Source: an uncultured Acidobacteriaceae bacterium (GTDB taxonomy: Bacteria; Acidobacteriota; Terriglobia; Terriglobales; Acidobacteriaceae). From it: DNA of 64,000 nucleotides. Below are positions 34,727 to 43,172 of this stretch, piece by piece. Made by a program: the position numbers and the translations under genes. The notes under the pieces were generated by a model that saw nothing but the letters and a program-made list of their open reading frames with translations, ran no database searches and was not told where the DNA came from. Where the stretch lies: the NCBI GenBank assembly GCA_903849645.1, contig CAINJJ010000034.1:100491-164490 (forward strand). Direction: 5' to 3'. Each line of letters begins with the position of its first letter. Position 1 is the stretch's first letter.

Positions 34727-35614
34727 ATGAAAAAGCACTTGCTGCATTTTCTGGCATTAATGGCACTGGCCGGCGCTTTAACGCAGGGTTTGGCGCAATC
34801 AAAGGCCCTGGACCCCAACCTGCTGGGCAAGGCCACCGCCGGAGACGCCCAATCGGAACTGCAGGTGGGGCTGGCCTACCGCCGAGGCGACGGGGTGGCG
34901 CAGGACTACGAGCAGGCGGCCGCCTGGCTCTCAAAGGCCGCCGAACAGGGCCTGCCGCAAGCGCAATATGAGTTCGGCCTGCTCTTCCATGCCGGACAAG
35001 GAGTGGGGCAGAGTGACGCACAGGCCGCCGCCTGGTTTCGCAAGGCGGCCGAGCAGGGGTTTGCCGACGCCCAACTGAGCCTGGGCGCGCTTTACGATCA
35101 CGGCCAGGGGGTGGCGCAGGACGAGGCCAAGGCGGCGGGATGGTACCGGAAGGCGGCGCTCCAGGGCGTGGTCGAGGCGCAGTATGACCTGGCCTTGCTC
35201 TTCGAGCGGGGCGCCGGGGTGCCTCGGGACTATGGGCAGGCGGCGGACCTCTACCGCCGGGCTGCCGAGAAGGGCAATGCGGCCGCGCAGTTCAACCTGG
35301 GCCTGCTCTATGACAACGGGCAGGGCGTGGCACAGGATCTGGCGCAGGCCGCAGGCTGGTACGCCAGGGCGGCCGACCAGGGAGTGCCGAGGGCGCAATT
35401 CAACCTGGGGTCGATGTATGCCGGGGGCCAGGGGGTTCCACTGAACTTTGTGGAGGCATATATCTGGCTGGACCTGGCCGCCAGCACCTGGAATGGAGCG
35501 CATCAGCAGGAAGCGGTGAAAGCCCGGGACCTGGTGGCCTTGCAGTTGACCCCAGGCGATCTGGCCGAGGCCCAGGCACGGGCCGCCAAGTGGCTGGCGG
35601 CGCATCGGAAGTAG
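34727..35614 (+). CDS. Exported Sel1-repeat protein (295 aa)
   Basis: Signal peptide 1-23 (TQGLAQ). Six to seven Sel1/TPR-like repeats of 36 residues with the consensus A-x-x-x-L-G-x-x-Y-x-x-G-x-G-V-x-x-D-x-x-x-A-x-x-W-x-x-K-A-A, a fold used for protein-protein contacts. It ends with a distinct 55-residue cap (EAYIWLDLAA ... AKWLAAHRK) that is shared with the Sel1 protein at 36860. Start at 34727 opens the signal peptide and has GGGGG 4 bp upstream. Divergent from the 994-aa gene. The partner protein is not evident. Confidence 0.85.
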   Translation: MKKHLLHFLALMALAGALTQGLAQSKALDPNLLGKATAGDAQSELQVGLAYRRGDGVAQDYEQAAAWLSKAAEQGLPQAQYEFGLLFHAGQGVGQSDAQAAAWFRKAAEQGFADAQLSLGALYDHGQGVAQDEAKAAGWYRKAALQGVVEAQYDLALLFERGAGVPRDYGQAADLYRRAAEKGNAAAQFNLGLLYDNGQGVAQDLAQAAGWYARAADQGVPRAQFNLGSMYAGGQGVPLNFVEAYIWLDLAASTWNGAHQQEAVKARDLVALQLTPGDLAEAQARAAKWLAAHRK

Positions 35615-35881
35615 GAGTTACAAGCCTGAGTAGAGGCAGCCAGGCCCGGAAGCTTGTGCTCCTGCCGGGAAGGGGCGGCGAGCCTCACGTGCCTTTTGGC
35701 TGAGATTTCGCCAAGCAGCCTCTGCTCAGATGCCTGATTTCCTGCGATCGAAGCAGGCTTGGCTGGCTTTCAGCAGCGCAGACACCTGACCTTGAGTCCA
35801 TGCTGGATTTCGCACGCCGCATGAATTCCCTTCTCAAACACGGTCGCCGGCTCCAGCGGGACGCTCACTTCCTTAAATTTC

Positions 35882-36811
35882 TCAGCGACCTGGACGATGG
35901 ATTCGACGTCGCACCTGGTCCCTTGTCGTCCCCAGTTCCAGCCGGAGCAGCTTGGCCGGGTCAAGATACGCGCCCTCCCAGCGAACCGCCCAGTGCAGGT
36001 GCGGCCCGGTCACGCGACCAGTCGCTCCGCTCAACCCCAGCCGGGCGCCCCCGGCTACCTGCTGCCCTTCTTTCACATCCATCCGGCTCAGGTGCATCGA
36101 AAGCGTGAACAGCCCCAGCCCATGATCGATGACCACGCAGTTCCCCTCGTAGTAGAGCGGCCGCGCCAGCACCACAACTCCGCCGTTGCCGGCCCTGACA
36201 GGTGTTCCGGAGGCGGCCCGAAAATCCATCCCCTTGTGGATGCTGGCCAGCTTGCCATTGAACATGCGCCGCGTGCCAAAGCTGTCCGTCGCCCTGGCCG
36301 TCACCGGCGCGTGAAAGCTCCCCGCCCACAGCGGCTCTCCGGCGCTTGCGCCGAACACCTTGTCTTTGAGGGCCTTTTCGGCCTCGATGCGCTTCAGGTC
36401 CTCTGGGCTTGGCTCCACGAACCTGGGCGCCACGGTCAGTGACCCGGTCCGGTAATGCGCGGCATGAATCTCCACCGTCTGGCTCAGGTCGACGGGCCCG
36501 CCCGTCGTATGCGCGGTAATCCGCAGCGCCGAAGGACCGGCAGCGGCCTCCACATCAACGCCCGCCAGCGCAAGCCAGTCCAGCTTGTCGACCGAGCGGA
36601 AGAAGAGGATCTTTCGGCCCAGCCACTCGCCCTCCACGCTCTGCGCGTCCGGCCGATCCACCCGGATGAGAACCGGCGAGCCGGCCTCCACAACCTGCGG
36701 CGTGAGCGTAACCGCCGGTTGCTCAGGGGATAAGCCCCAACCGGCCCTTGCCCCAACCAGAGCCAGGACCGAAGCAATGAGGGAGAGCGCTGCCGCTCTG
36801 GAGATTCGCAT
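35882..36811 (-). CDS. Exported M23 (LytM/peptidoglycan endopeptidase-like) protein
   Basis: 309 aa. Signal peptide 1-25; residues 30-150 form a beta-rich domain of the kind that precedes M23 domains, and 170-295 is the peptidase fold. The zinc ligands are visible: HKGMD at about 193-197 and HLHW at about 270-273, so the site looks catalytic rather than degenerate. Likely cleaves peptide cross-links in the periplasm. It lies 48 bp downstream of a Sel1-repeat gene on the same strand and probably shares its transcript. Confidence 0.88.
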   Translation of the reverse strand: MRISRAAALSLIASVLALVGARAGWGLSPEQPAVTLTPQVVEAGSPVLIRVDRPDAQSVEGEWLGRKILFFRSVDKLDWLALAGVDVEAAAGPSALRITAHTTGGPVDLSQTVEIHAAHYRTGSLTVAPRFVEPSPEDLKRIEAEKALKDKVFGASAGEPLWAGSFHAPVTARATDSFGTRRMFNGKLASIHKGMDFRAASGTPVRAGNGGVVVLARPLYYEGNCVVIDHGLGLFTLSMHLSRMDVKEGQQVAGGARLGLSGATGRVTGPHLHWAVRWEGAYLDPAKLLRLELGTTRDQVRRRIHRPGR

Positions 36812-36859
36812 GGCCCCAAGAATATCGGAGCAGGCGCGGTCGAAGGGAACCGCGCACCC

Positions 36860-37423
36860 TCAGCGCGGATGCGCCGCCAGCCACCTGGCCACGCGCTCCT
36901 GCACGTCTTCCAGTTCTTCCGCCGTGATGTGCGCGCCCATCAGTTGCCGGCTCGCGGCATACTGCTCCTGGCGCGGTCCCTTGGCATGGGCGGCGAGGTC
37001 GAGCCAGTAGTAAGCCTCCACATAGTTCTGCGCCACGCCCTGCCCAAAGGAGTAGAGCAGCCCCAGGGTCCCCTGTGCGCCCGCATCCCCCTGCTCGGCC
37101 GCCTTGCGATACCAGGCAGCGGCCTGCGCCATGTCGCGCGCAAAGCCCTTGCCCCCGTCGCGATAGAGGCCCGCCAGGTGCAGCTCGCCGGCGATGTCGC
37201 CCTTGTCCGCGGCTTTGCGGTACCACTCGGCAGCGAGCTTCAGGTCCTTCGCCACCCCCGTACCCCCGGCGTAGCTCTCGCCCACCAGCACCTGGGCCGC
37301 CGCGTTGCCGCTGTTCGCCTTCGCCAGCAGATCAGCGTCCGGTCCCGTCCCCTGCGCCATCGTCCAGGCGGGCAAGACGGCGGCCATTCCCGCCAGCAGA
37401 ATCAGCGTCCAAGCCACTTTCAT
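36860..37423 (-). CDS. Exported Sel1-repeat protein (187 aa)
   Basis: Signal peptide 1-23 (WTMAQ), three Sel1 repeats and the same C-terminal cap as the larger Sel1 protein (EAYYWLDLAAHAK ... ARWLAAHPR), so the two are paralogs. GAGG stands 6 bp before the ATG. Divergent from glyA and upstream of the M23 peptidase, which it may scaffold. Confidence 0.84.
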   Translation of the reverse strand: MKVAWTLILLAGMAAVLPAWTMAQGTGPDADLLAKANSGNAAAQVLVGESYAGGTGVAKDLKLAAEWYRKAADKGDIAGELHLAGLYRDGGKGFARDMAQAAAWYRKAAEQGDAGAQGTLGLLYSFGQGVAQNYVEAYYWLDLAAHAKGPRQEQYAASRQLMGAHITAEELEDVQERVARWLAAHPR

Positions 37424-37501
37424 CGCAACCTCGTGCAGTTATCGAAAACGATAGCAGAACAGCATCCGGCGGGCGGCGCGCCAACTCGCATCTCAATCCT
37501 G

Positions 37502-37531
37502 TTGGGAAGCAGCCGCAAAAGACGATAAAAT
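37502..37531 (+). promoter_or_regulatory. Candidate promoter for glyA, possibly leaderless
   Basis: TTGGGA (37502-37507), an 18-bp spacer and TAAAAT (37526-37531). The -10 ends 6 nt before the glyA ATG, and no Shine-Dalgarno sequence fits between, so the mRNA may begin at the start codon. Confidence 0.5.
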
Positions 37532-37537
37532 TGTCCC

Positions 37538-38818
37538 ATGACGGACCGCATGTCTCTCTCCCTCGCCCAGGCTGACCCCGAAGTAGCCGCTGCCCTTGAC
37601 CACGAAACCTTCCGCCAGCACGAAGGGCTGGAGATGATCGCCAGCGAGAACTTCGTCTCCGAGGCGGTGCTTGAGGCTGCCGGCTCCATCTTCACCAACA
37701 AGTACGCCGAGGGCTACCCCGGCCGCCGCTACTATGGCGGCTGCGAATTTACCGATGTGGTGGAGAACCTGGCCCGCGACCGCGCCAAGGAGATCTTCGG
37801 CGCCCAGCACGCCAACGTGCAGCCTCACTCCGGCTCTCAGGCCAATGCGGCGGCCTACGCGGCTGTCCTTCAGGCCGGCGACACCATCCTGGGCCTTGAT
37901 CTGGCCCACGGCGGCCACCTCACCCACGGCCACAAGCTCAGCTTCTCCGGCAAGCTCTACCGGCCCACCTTCTACTCGGTGCGCCGCGACACCGAGCTCA
38001 TCGACTACGACGAGCTCGAAACTATCGCCGAGCGCGAAAAGCCCAGAGTCATCATTGGCGGCGGCAGCGCCTATCCCCGCCTGTGGGACTTTGCCCGCAT
38101 GCGCCAGATTGCCGACAAGGTCGGCGCGGTGTACATCTTCGACATGGCCCATATCGCCGGCCTGGTGGCAGGCGGCGCGCATCCCTCGCCCGTGCCCCAC
38201 GCGCACATCACCACCACCACCACCCACAAGACCTTGCGCGGACCCCGTTCCGGGCTCATCCTCTGCGGGCAGGAGCTTGCGGCTGCCGTCGACAAGGCGG
38301 TCTTCCCCGGCCAGCAGGGCGGCCCGCTGGTGCATATCGTAGCCGCCAAGGCCGTAGCCTTTGCCGAGGCGCTGCGCCCCGAATTCAAGACCTACGCCGC
38401 GCAGATTGTGGCCAACGCCCAGGTTCTCGCCGCCGGACTTCAGGAGGCGGGCTTCCGCATCATCTCCGGCGGAACCGACAACCACCTCATGTTGGTGGAT
38501 GTCTTCCAGAAGGGCATTCTCGGCTCCGAGGCCGAACTGGCGCTGGGCAAGGCCGGCATCACGGTCAACAAGAACTCCATTCCCTACGACACCAACCCGC
38601 CGCTCAAGCCTTCGGGCATTCGCATCGGCACACCCGCCCTCACTACCCGCGGCATGGCCGAGCCGGAGATGCGCCAGATCGCCGCATGGATCGCCAAGGC
38701 GCTCGACCTGCGCAACGATGACGCGGCCCTCGAGCGCATTCGCGGCGAAGTGGCCGAGATGGCCAACCGCTTCCCGCTCTATGCGTGGCGGCGCACACCC
38801 GTGGCGGTGGCCGGCTAG
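37538..38818 (+). CDS. glyA: Serine hydroxymethyltransferase
   Basis: 426 aa PLP enzyme converting serine and tetrahydrofolate to glycine and methylene-THF. The Schiff-base lysine lies in [14 protein letters not shown] near residue 230; [18 protein letters not shown] and the substrate-binding HSGSQAN are also present. Length is normal (about 415-430). An internal ATG at 37550 ([11 protein letters not shown]) is an alternative start that matches many family N-termini. A 10-bp-stem terminator follows. Confidence 0.97.
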   Translation: MTDRMSLSLAQADPEVAAALDHETFRQHEGLEMIASENFVSEAVLEAAGSIFTNKYAEGYPGRRYYGGCEFTDVVENLARDRAKEIFGAQHANVQPHSGSQANAAAYAAVLQAGDTILGLDLAHGGHLTHGHKLSFSGKLYRPTFYSVRRDTELIDYDELETIAEREKPRVIIGGGSAYPRLWDFARMRQIADKVGAVYIFDMAHIAGLVAGGAHPSPVPHAHITTTTTHKTLRGPRSGLILCGQELAAAVDKAVFPGQQGGPLVHIVAAKAVAFAEALRPEFKTYAAQIVANAQVLAAGLQEAGFRIISGGTDNHLMLVDVFQKGILGSEAELALGKAGITVNKNSIPYDTNPPLKPSGIRIGTPALTTRGMAEPEMRQIAAWIAKALDLRNDDAALERIRGEVAEMANRFPLYAWRRTPVAVAG

Positions 38819-38847
38819 GGCCTATCTTCCGACCGGATTGCACACCA

Positions 38848-38877
38848 GGGGACAGGCCAGGCGCCTGTTCCCTTTTC
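38848..38877 (+). terminator. Intrinsic terminator after glyA
   Basis: A 10-bp stem GGGGACAGGC / GCCTGTTCCC with one G-T wobble, a 5-nt loop and a TTTT-C-T tail on the plus strand, 29 bp after the glyA stop. Confidence 0.85.
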
Positions 38878-39026
38878 TCATTCCCGCATAGGTCGTCTCA
38901 TTGGCTCCACCGGTTGTACAGTCCTCAACTGGAAGCGATACGATGATGGGTCCCAACGGAGCAGACTCAACCGCATCCCGTAGTGCGCCCTGCCTCCGGC
39001 CGGCCATTAGAATCCGCGAGGCCCCC

Positions 39027-40943
39027 ATGATCCGCCGTACCTTTCCGTTCGCTTCCGCCTTCCGTTACCGTTTCCTCGGCAAGCTGGCGATAGCCTGCTT
39101 TGCGGCGCTCCTCGCTCTTCCTGTCGTGTGGGCTGCCCCAGCGCCCATCGTGCTCACCGGCGCGGACCGCCGCCCCGCCACCTCGCTTGACGGCGAATGG
39201 GCCTCGATCCTCGACCCGTACTTCTCAGGTCTCTTCAGCTTTCATCACGAGGAGAAGCCCAACGGCTGGTTTCGCAACGAGCAGGCCAAACCGGGCGACA
39301 CCCGGCCTGTCGAGTATGACTTCGCCAAGGCTCCACGCCTCAAGGTACCGGCTGACTGGAATACGCAGCGCGAGTCGCTCCTTTTTTATGAGGGACCCAT
39401 CTGGTACGAGCGCGACTTTGACTACCAGCCGAAGGAGCACACGCGCATCTTCCTCCACGTGGGCGCGGCCAACTATCACTCGTGGTTCTGGGTCAACGGC
39501 CAAAAGGTCTGCGAGCACGAGGGCGGATTTACCAGTTTCAACTGCGATGTAACAGCGGCCGTCCACGCCGGCGCCAACTTCATTGTGGCTGCCGTCGATA
39601 ACACCCGGCACGAAGACGGCGTACCCACCCTCCAGACCGATTGGTGGAACTATGGCGGGCTGACGCGCTCGGTCTCGCTGATTGAGGTGCCAGAGGCTTT
39701 CATTGACCAATACGACCTGCATCTTGCGAAGCCGGCGGAGACAACGCTCGCGCCTCACGGCAACGACTCCGGCATCATTGGCTCGATTCATCTCGATCAT
39801 ATCGAGGGCTGGGCGCATCTGGTCGGGGCAAAACCGGGTGACACGGTGCGGGTCGAGATTCCAGAACTCCATGCCACCGGTTCCGGAGTGGTGGACGCGG
39901 AGGGCCGGGCAGTGTTTCTTCTCGCGGCTTCCGGCCTGAAGCGCTGGTCCCCGGAGACGCCCAAGCTCTATGAGGTGAAGATCAGCGCGGGCGCCGATGC
40001 GATCACGGAACTTATGGGCTTTCGCACCATCGAGACCCGCGGCACCCAGATCCTGCTGAACGGCAAGCCCATCTTCCTGAGCGGCGTCTGCATCCATGCG
40101 GAGGCGCCCTACCGCACTGGGCGCGCCAACACCGGCAAGGACGCGGAAACCCTGCTGGGCTGGGCCAAAGAGCTGGGCGCAAATTTTGTGCGCCTGGCCC
40201 ACTATCCCCACGACGAAACCATGCTGCGCGCCGCCGACCGCATGGGGTTCCTGGTCTGGTCAGAGAATCCCGTCTATTGGGCCGTGCAGTTCGACAATCC
40301 AAAGGTCCTCGCGAAGGCCGAGCAGCAACTGGACGAGGAGATTGGAACCTCCCGCAATCATGCGGCCATCATCCTTTGGTCCATGGCCAATGAAACGCCC
40401 AGCACAGAGGCGCGGACGCGCTTCATTGAGACCCTCGCCGGCCGCGCCCGCGCGCTCGACCCATCGCGCCTGATTACCGCCGCACTCTTGGTGCGCGCCG
40501 AGGGGCACACCAAGATCGTGGATGATGCGCTGGGTAAATCCCTGGATGTTATCGGTGTGAATGAGTACATCGGCTGGTATGAGCAGCATCCTGAAACGGC
40601 CGACGTCACTGAATGGCGCATCGACTATCAGAAGCCGCTCATCATCAGCGAGTTTGGCGGAGAAGCCAGGGCCGGCCTGCACGGAGGCGACAATGACCGA
40701 TGGACCGAGGAGTATCAGGCCAATATCTACCGCCACCAATTCGGCATGTTCAACAGGATTCCGCAACTTAGAGGCATCAGTCCATGGATATTGATGGACT
40801 TTCGTTCTCCAAACAGGCCATTGGCGGGCATTCAGGACGAGTTCAACCGCAAGGGACTTATCTCTGATCAAGGACAAAAGAAACAGGCATTCATTGTGCT
40901 CCAGAAGGCTTACCAGGAACACTCCGTGGGAAAGACTCAATAG
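39027..40943 (+). CDS. Exported glycoside hydrolase family 2, beta-glucuronidase-like
   Basis: 638 aa. Signal peptide about 1-36 (cleavage after VVWA). The sugar-binding jelly-roll, the immunoglobulin-like middle domain and the TIM barrel of GH2 are in order. The acid/base glutamate is Glu456 in MANETPS and the nucleophile is Glu542 in IISEFGGE. Text such as NEYIGWYEQ and GLHGGDNDRWTEEYQ parallels UidA, so beta-glucuronidase is favoured over beta-galactosidase, but specificity needs assay. It is secreted, unlike E. coli UidA. ATG at 39027 has GAGG 6 bp upstream. Stands alone. Confidence 0.85.
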   Translation: MIRRTFPFASAFRYRFLGKLAIACFAALLALPVVWAAPAPIVLTGADRRPATSLDGEWASILDPYFSGLFSFHHEEKPNGWFRNEQAKPGDTRPVEYDFAKAPRLKVPADWNTQRESLLFYEGPIWYERDFDYQPKEHTRIFLHVGAANYHSWFWVNGQKVCEHEGGFTSFNCDVTAAVHAGANFIVAAVDNTRHEDGVPTLQTDWWNYGGLTRSVSLIEVPEAFIDQYDLHLAKPAETTLAPHGNDSGIIGSIHLDHIEGWAHLVGAKPGDTVRVEIPELHATGSGVVDAEGRAVFLLAASGLKRWSPETPKLYEVKISAGADAITELMGFRTIETRGTQILLNGKPIFLSGVCIHAEAPYRTGRANTGKDAETLLGWAKELGANFVRLAHYPHDETMLRAADRMGFLVWSENPVYWAVQFDNPKVLAKAEQQLDEEIGTSRNHAAIILWSMANETPSTEARTRFIETLAGRARALDPSRLITAALLVRAEGHTKIVDDALGKSLDVIGVNEYIGWYEQHPETADVTEWRIDYQKPLIISEFGGEARAGLHGGDNDRWTEEYQANIYRHQFGMFNRIPQLRGISPWILMDFRSPNRPLAGIQDEFNRKGLISDQGQKKQAFIVLQKAYQEHSVGKTQ

Positions 40944-41028
40944 GTGGCCTGAGTTCAAACCAAAGTAACTACGCCAGAGTGAGGCGCCAGCTTTCCAATA
41001 GCGCGCCGAGTAAGTTATGCTTCAACTT

Positions 41029-41256
41029 ATGGCTAATGACACCATTCTCTCGCTGATCGACGCTGAAATCGCACGACTCACCCAGGTACGCGCCCTGCTT
41101 GCCAAGACTGGCAAGGTTGCCACCAAGATTGCGGCGGTCAAAGCCGCGAAGGCCGCTCCCGCCAAAGTCAAGAAGACCCGTGTATTGAGCCCCGAAGCGC
41201 GCAAGCGCATCGCCGACGCGCAGCGCAAGCGCTGGGCGGCTCAGAAGGCCAAGTAA
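41029..41256 (+). CDS. Small basic protein with Ala/Lys linker
   Basis: 75 aa from the ATG at 41029 (or 79 aa from 41017). An N-terminal helix (LSLIDAEIARLTQVRALL), a lysine/alanine-rich hinge and a C-terminal RVLSPEARKRIADAQRKRWAAQK block. The last block is a motif I associate with small conserved proteins of this phylum; the overall look suggests nucleic-acid binding. Neither start has a convincing ribosome-binding site. A perfect 8-bp inverted repeat (41285-41302) follows the stop. Confidence 0.68.
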   Translation: MANDTILSLIDAEIARLTQVRALLAKTGKVATKIAAVKAAKAAPAKVKKTRVLSPEARKRIADAQRKRWAAQKAK

Positions 41257-41284
41257 GCATCGCCCTCTGGCGGGTCTGCTCGGA

Positions 41285-41302
41285 GCAGGGTCAGGACCCT
41301 GC
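41285..41302 (+). other. Inverted repeat after the small basic protein
   Basis: GCAGGGTC-AG-GACCCTGC, a perfect 8-bp palindrome with a 2-bp centre and no T-run. A weak terminator or an operator. Confidence 0.35.
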
Positions 41303-41494
41303 GGATGCTGGGCCAGTGCACCGGCATCCATCGGGAGATTTGCATTCTGTCTGCCCGTCCTATCTCCTCACTCCAGATCATGAAGTGAACCTCTCCGCCC
41401 CGGCGCAGTCTCATTCTGCGTCAGGGCGATTCGGAGTCATGCCTTGGCGCGAGTCAGGGAGTTGTCTTGGCGGATAGCTTTGCGAAGCCGGACC

Positions 41495-42775
41495 TTACCA
41501 GGTCTCCACGGCCAGGATGCTGGGTGGGCCTGAGTGGCCCTGGATGACTTGTGTCTCGATGACCGCTTCCATGTTCCTTGACTCCCAGTCAGCCGGGAGG
41601 CGGGCCAGAAGCGACTTAAGATAGATGGGGTTATAGAGAATCTCGCCGGCCGCCTCGGTGCCTTCTTCCGAGATGCCGGCGGCAATGATGACAGGCTGCC
41701 CGGTTGTGTTGTCATGAATGCGCGCAACGATGGCGTAATCGCGCGAGAGCTTTTCATAGGGCAGGTCCCAGGCGGTAGCCCAGGTTGCCTCCTGCGAGCT
41801 CTTGCGGTCCACAATCAGCGCCACTCCGTCTTTTGATTCGAAGCCGAAGCGCAGCTTCTGCGTCACCCGCAGGGTCCAGATGTTGTCAAAGGCGCCAATG
41901 AGCACAATGGGCCCCTCGCGCAGTTGAGCAAAGGTGGCCTCCGATGCCGGAATTACACGGAACGCCTTGTGCCGGGTCTCCAGCGCTGCGGCAGTGCGCG
42001 TGAGAGTGATGACGTCTGCCAGCGCCAGATGGCCGGAGTAGTGCAGCCGGAAGTACAGCGGTTCCGGCTTGGTTTCGCCGGGCGGCGTATCCAGTGAGGC
42101 GATGGAGCCTACATCGAGGTTCTTGGCCGGCTCACCGAGGCAATAGGTGGCAGTTCCACCGCCCGCCGTGATGGGCGCCCAGAAGCGGTCAATGTCGGTG
42201 GGCGGCCGGTAGTCACGATATTCCCGGTACTTCCACCCGCCCGCCAGGCCCAGAACGCCTGCCAACGCAAGCAGGACAGCGATTGCCGTCCAGTTGAGGC
42301 GCGGGGTTGGGGAGGGTGAGGCGAATATGGCCGGTGACGCAACGGAGGGGGGAGGCAGCTCAGGCTGGGCGGCGGGAAGGGCAATCTCTGCCGGAGCCTC
42401 AGCCGCGCGAAAAAGCGGCACATAGGAGCCTGTGGGCAGCTCGATGACCAGCTCTCCGTTGTGCGCCGAGTCGTAGTAGTACTGCATCAGCCGCTTGCGC
42501 ACCTCGCCGGCTGTGATGCGGACCACCGGGTCGGCGTTGGCGTCATAGGTGGGGAGCCGCCCGAAGACCTCAATCCCGATGCTGCGCTCTTTGAGGTCGG
42601 CGCCGTTGCCCAGCAGGGTCTGCTCGACCGTGTAGGCCAGCAGGGCAGGGTAGCGCTTGCTGTTGGCGAACAGAGGGTGAACAAGCAGGCGATCCAACTG
42701 CTCACGGATTGAACCTGTCTCCAGGCCAGAGCCTGAGTGGGCGGTTTCCTGCGCGGATTTGGACGCCACAGACAT
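41495..42775 (-). CDS. Membrane-anchored protein with acidobacterial N-terminal regulator-like domain
   Basis: 426 aa. Residues 20-125 form a helical domain (YPALLAYTVEQTLLGNGADLKERSIG, DPVVRITAGEVRKRLMQYY, GELVIELPTGSYVP) that I associate with Acidobacteriota signalling proteins, where it can precede other outputs. Then a Pro-rich linker, one transmembrane helix (about 162-182, WTAIAVLLALAGVLGLAGGW) and a 240-residue domain that should be extracytoplasmic. No catalytic motif is recognised. The topology suggests a cytoplasmic DNA- or protein-binding part coupled to a periplasmic sensor. It has a good own promoter. Confidence 0.7.
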   Translation of the reverse strand: MSVASKSAQETAHSGSGLETGSIREQLDRLLVHPLFANSKRYPALLAYTVEQTLLGNGADLKERSIGIEVFGRLPTYDANADPVVRITAGEVRKRLMQYYYDSAHNGELVIELPTGSYVPLFRAAEAPAEIALPAAQPELPPPSVASPAIFASPSPTPRLNWTAIAVLLALAGVLGLAGGWKYREYRDYRPPTDIDRFWAPITAGGGTATYCLGEPAKNLDVGSIASLDTPPGETKPEPLYFRLHYSGHLALADVITLTRTAAALETRHKAFRVIPASEATFAQLREGPIVLIGAFDNIWTLRVTQKLRFGFESKDGVALIVDRKSSQEATWATAWDLPYEKLSRDYAIVARIHDNTTGQPVIIAAGISEEGTEAAGEILYNPIYLKSLLARLPADWESRNMEAVIETQVIQGHSGPPSILAVETW

Positions 42776-43172
42776 TCAATCTCGCTTGACAGAGCGTATG
42801 ATACGTCCCCTTTACGCGATTGTCCACAATGAATTAAATTGAACCCCTGAAAAGACTTAGCCTCAAGATACCCCAATTGGTACCCGATGGAACCTGTTGT
42901 CTTGGCAGATTTGCAAATACATTGATCACCAGTCCAGAAAGTGCGCCTAAAGCAATCCTCTTCCGTTGGCTCAAGTCGCGGGTAGAGCAAGGCCGGACAG
43001 CCCATTTTCTTGTGATTGCGGCTCCTCGCCCTTCCGGTTTGCCAGACCTGGACATCATCCAGGCAAGCGTAGCCGGGGGGGCGCTTTTTTCTTGTGGGAA
43101 GAGCGGGCGCGACAATGCCCTGTCACGGCGAAGGGGGCCACCTCAAGAATTCATGGCGCCTTCTCACGCAGG
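42776..43172. other. 397-bp gene-free gap
   Basis: Holds the promoter of the anchored protein at its low end. The rest has no convincing gene. A G7 run followed by a T6 run near 43073-43090 has weak hairpin potential on the plus strand only, with no gene for it to terminate. Confidence 0.5.
42798..42826 (-). promoter_or_regulatory. Sigma70-type promoter of the 426-aa membrane protein
   Basis: TGGACA, a 17-bp spacer and TATCAT on the minus strand, 22 bp before the start codon. Five of six consensus bases in each box. Confidence 0.7.

Noticed and set aside
35615..35881. tRNA-like fold between the Sel1 and M23 genes
   Set aside because: No acceptor stem or T-loop consensus could be drawn.
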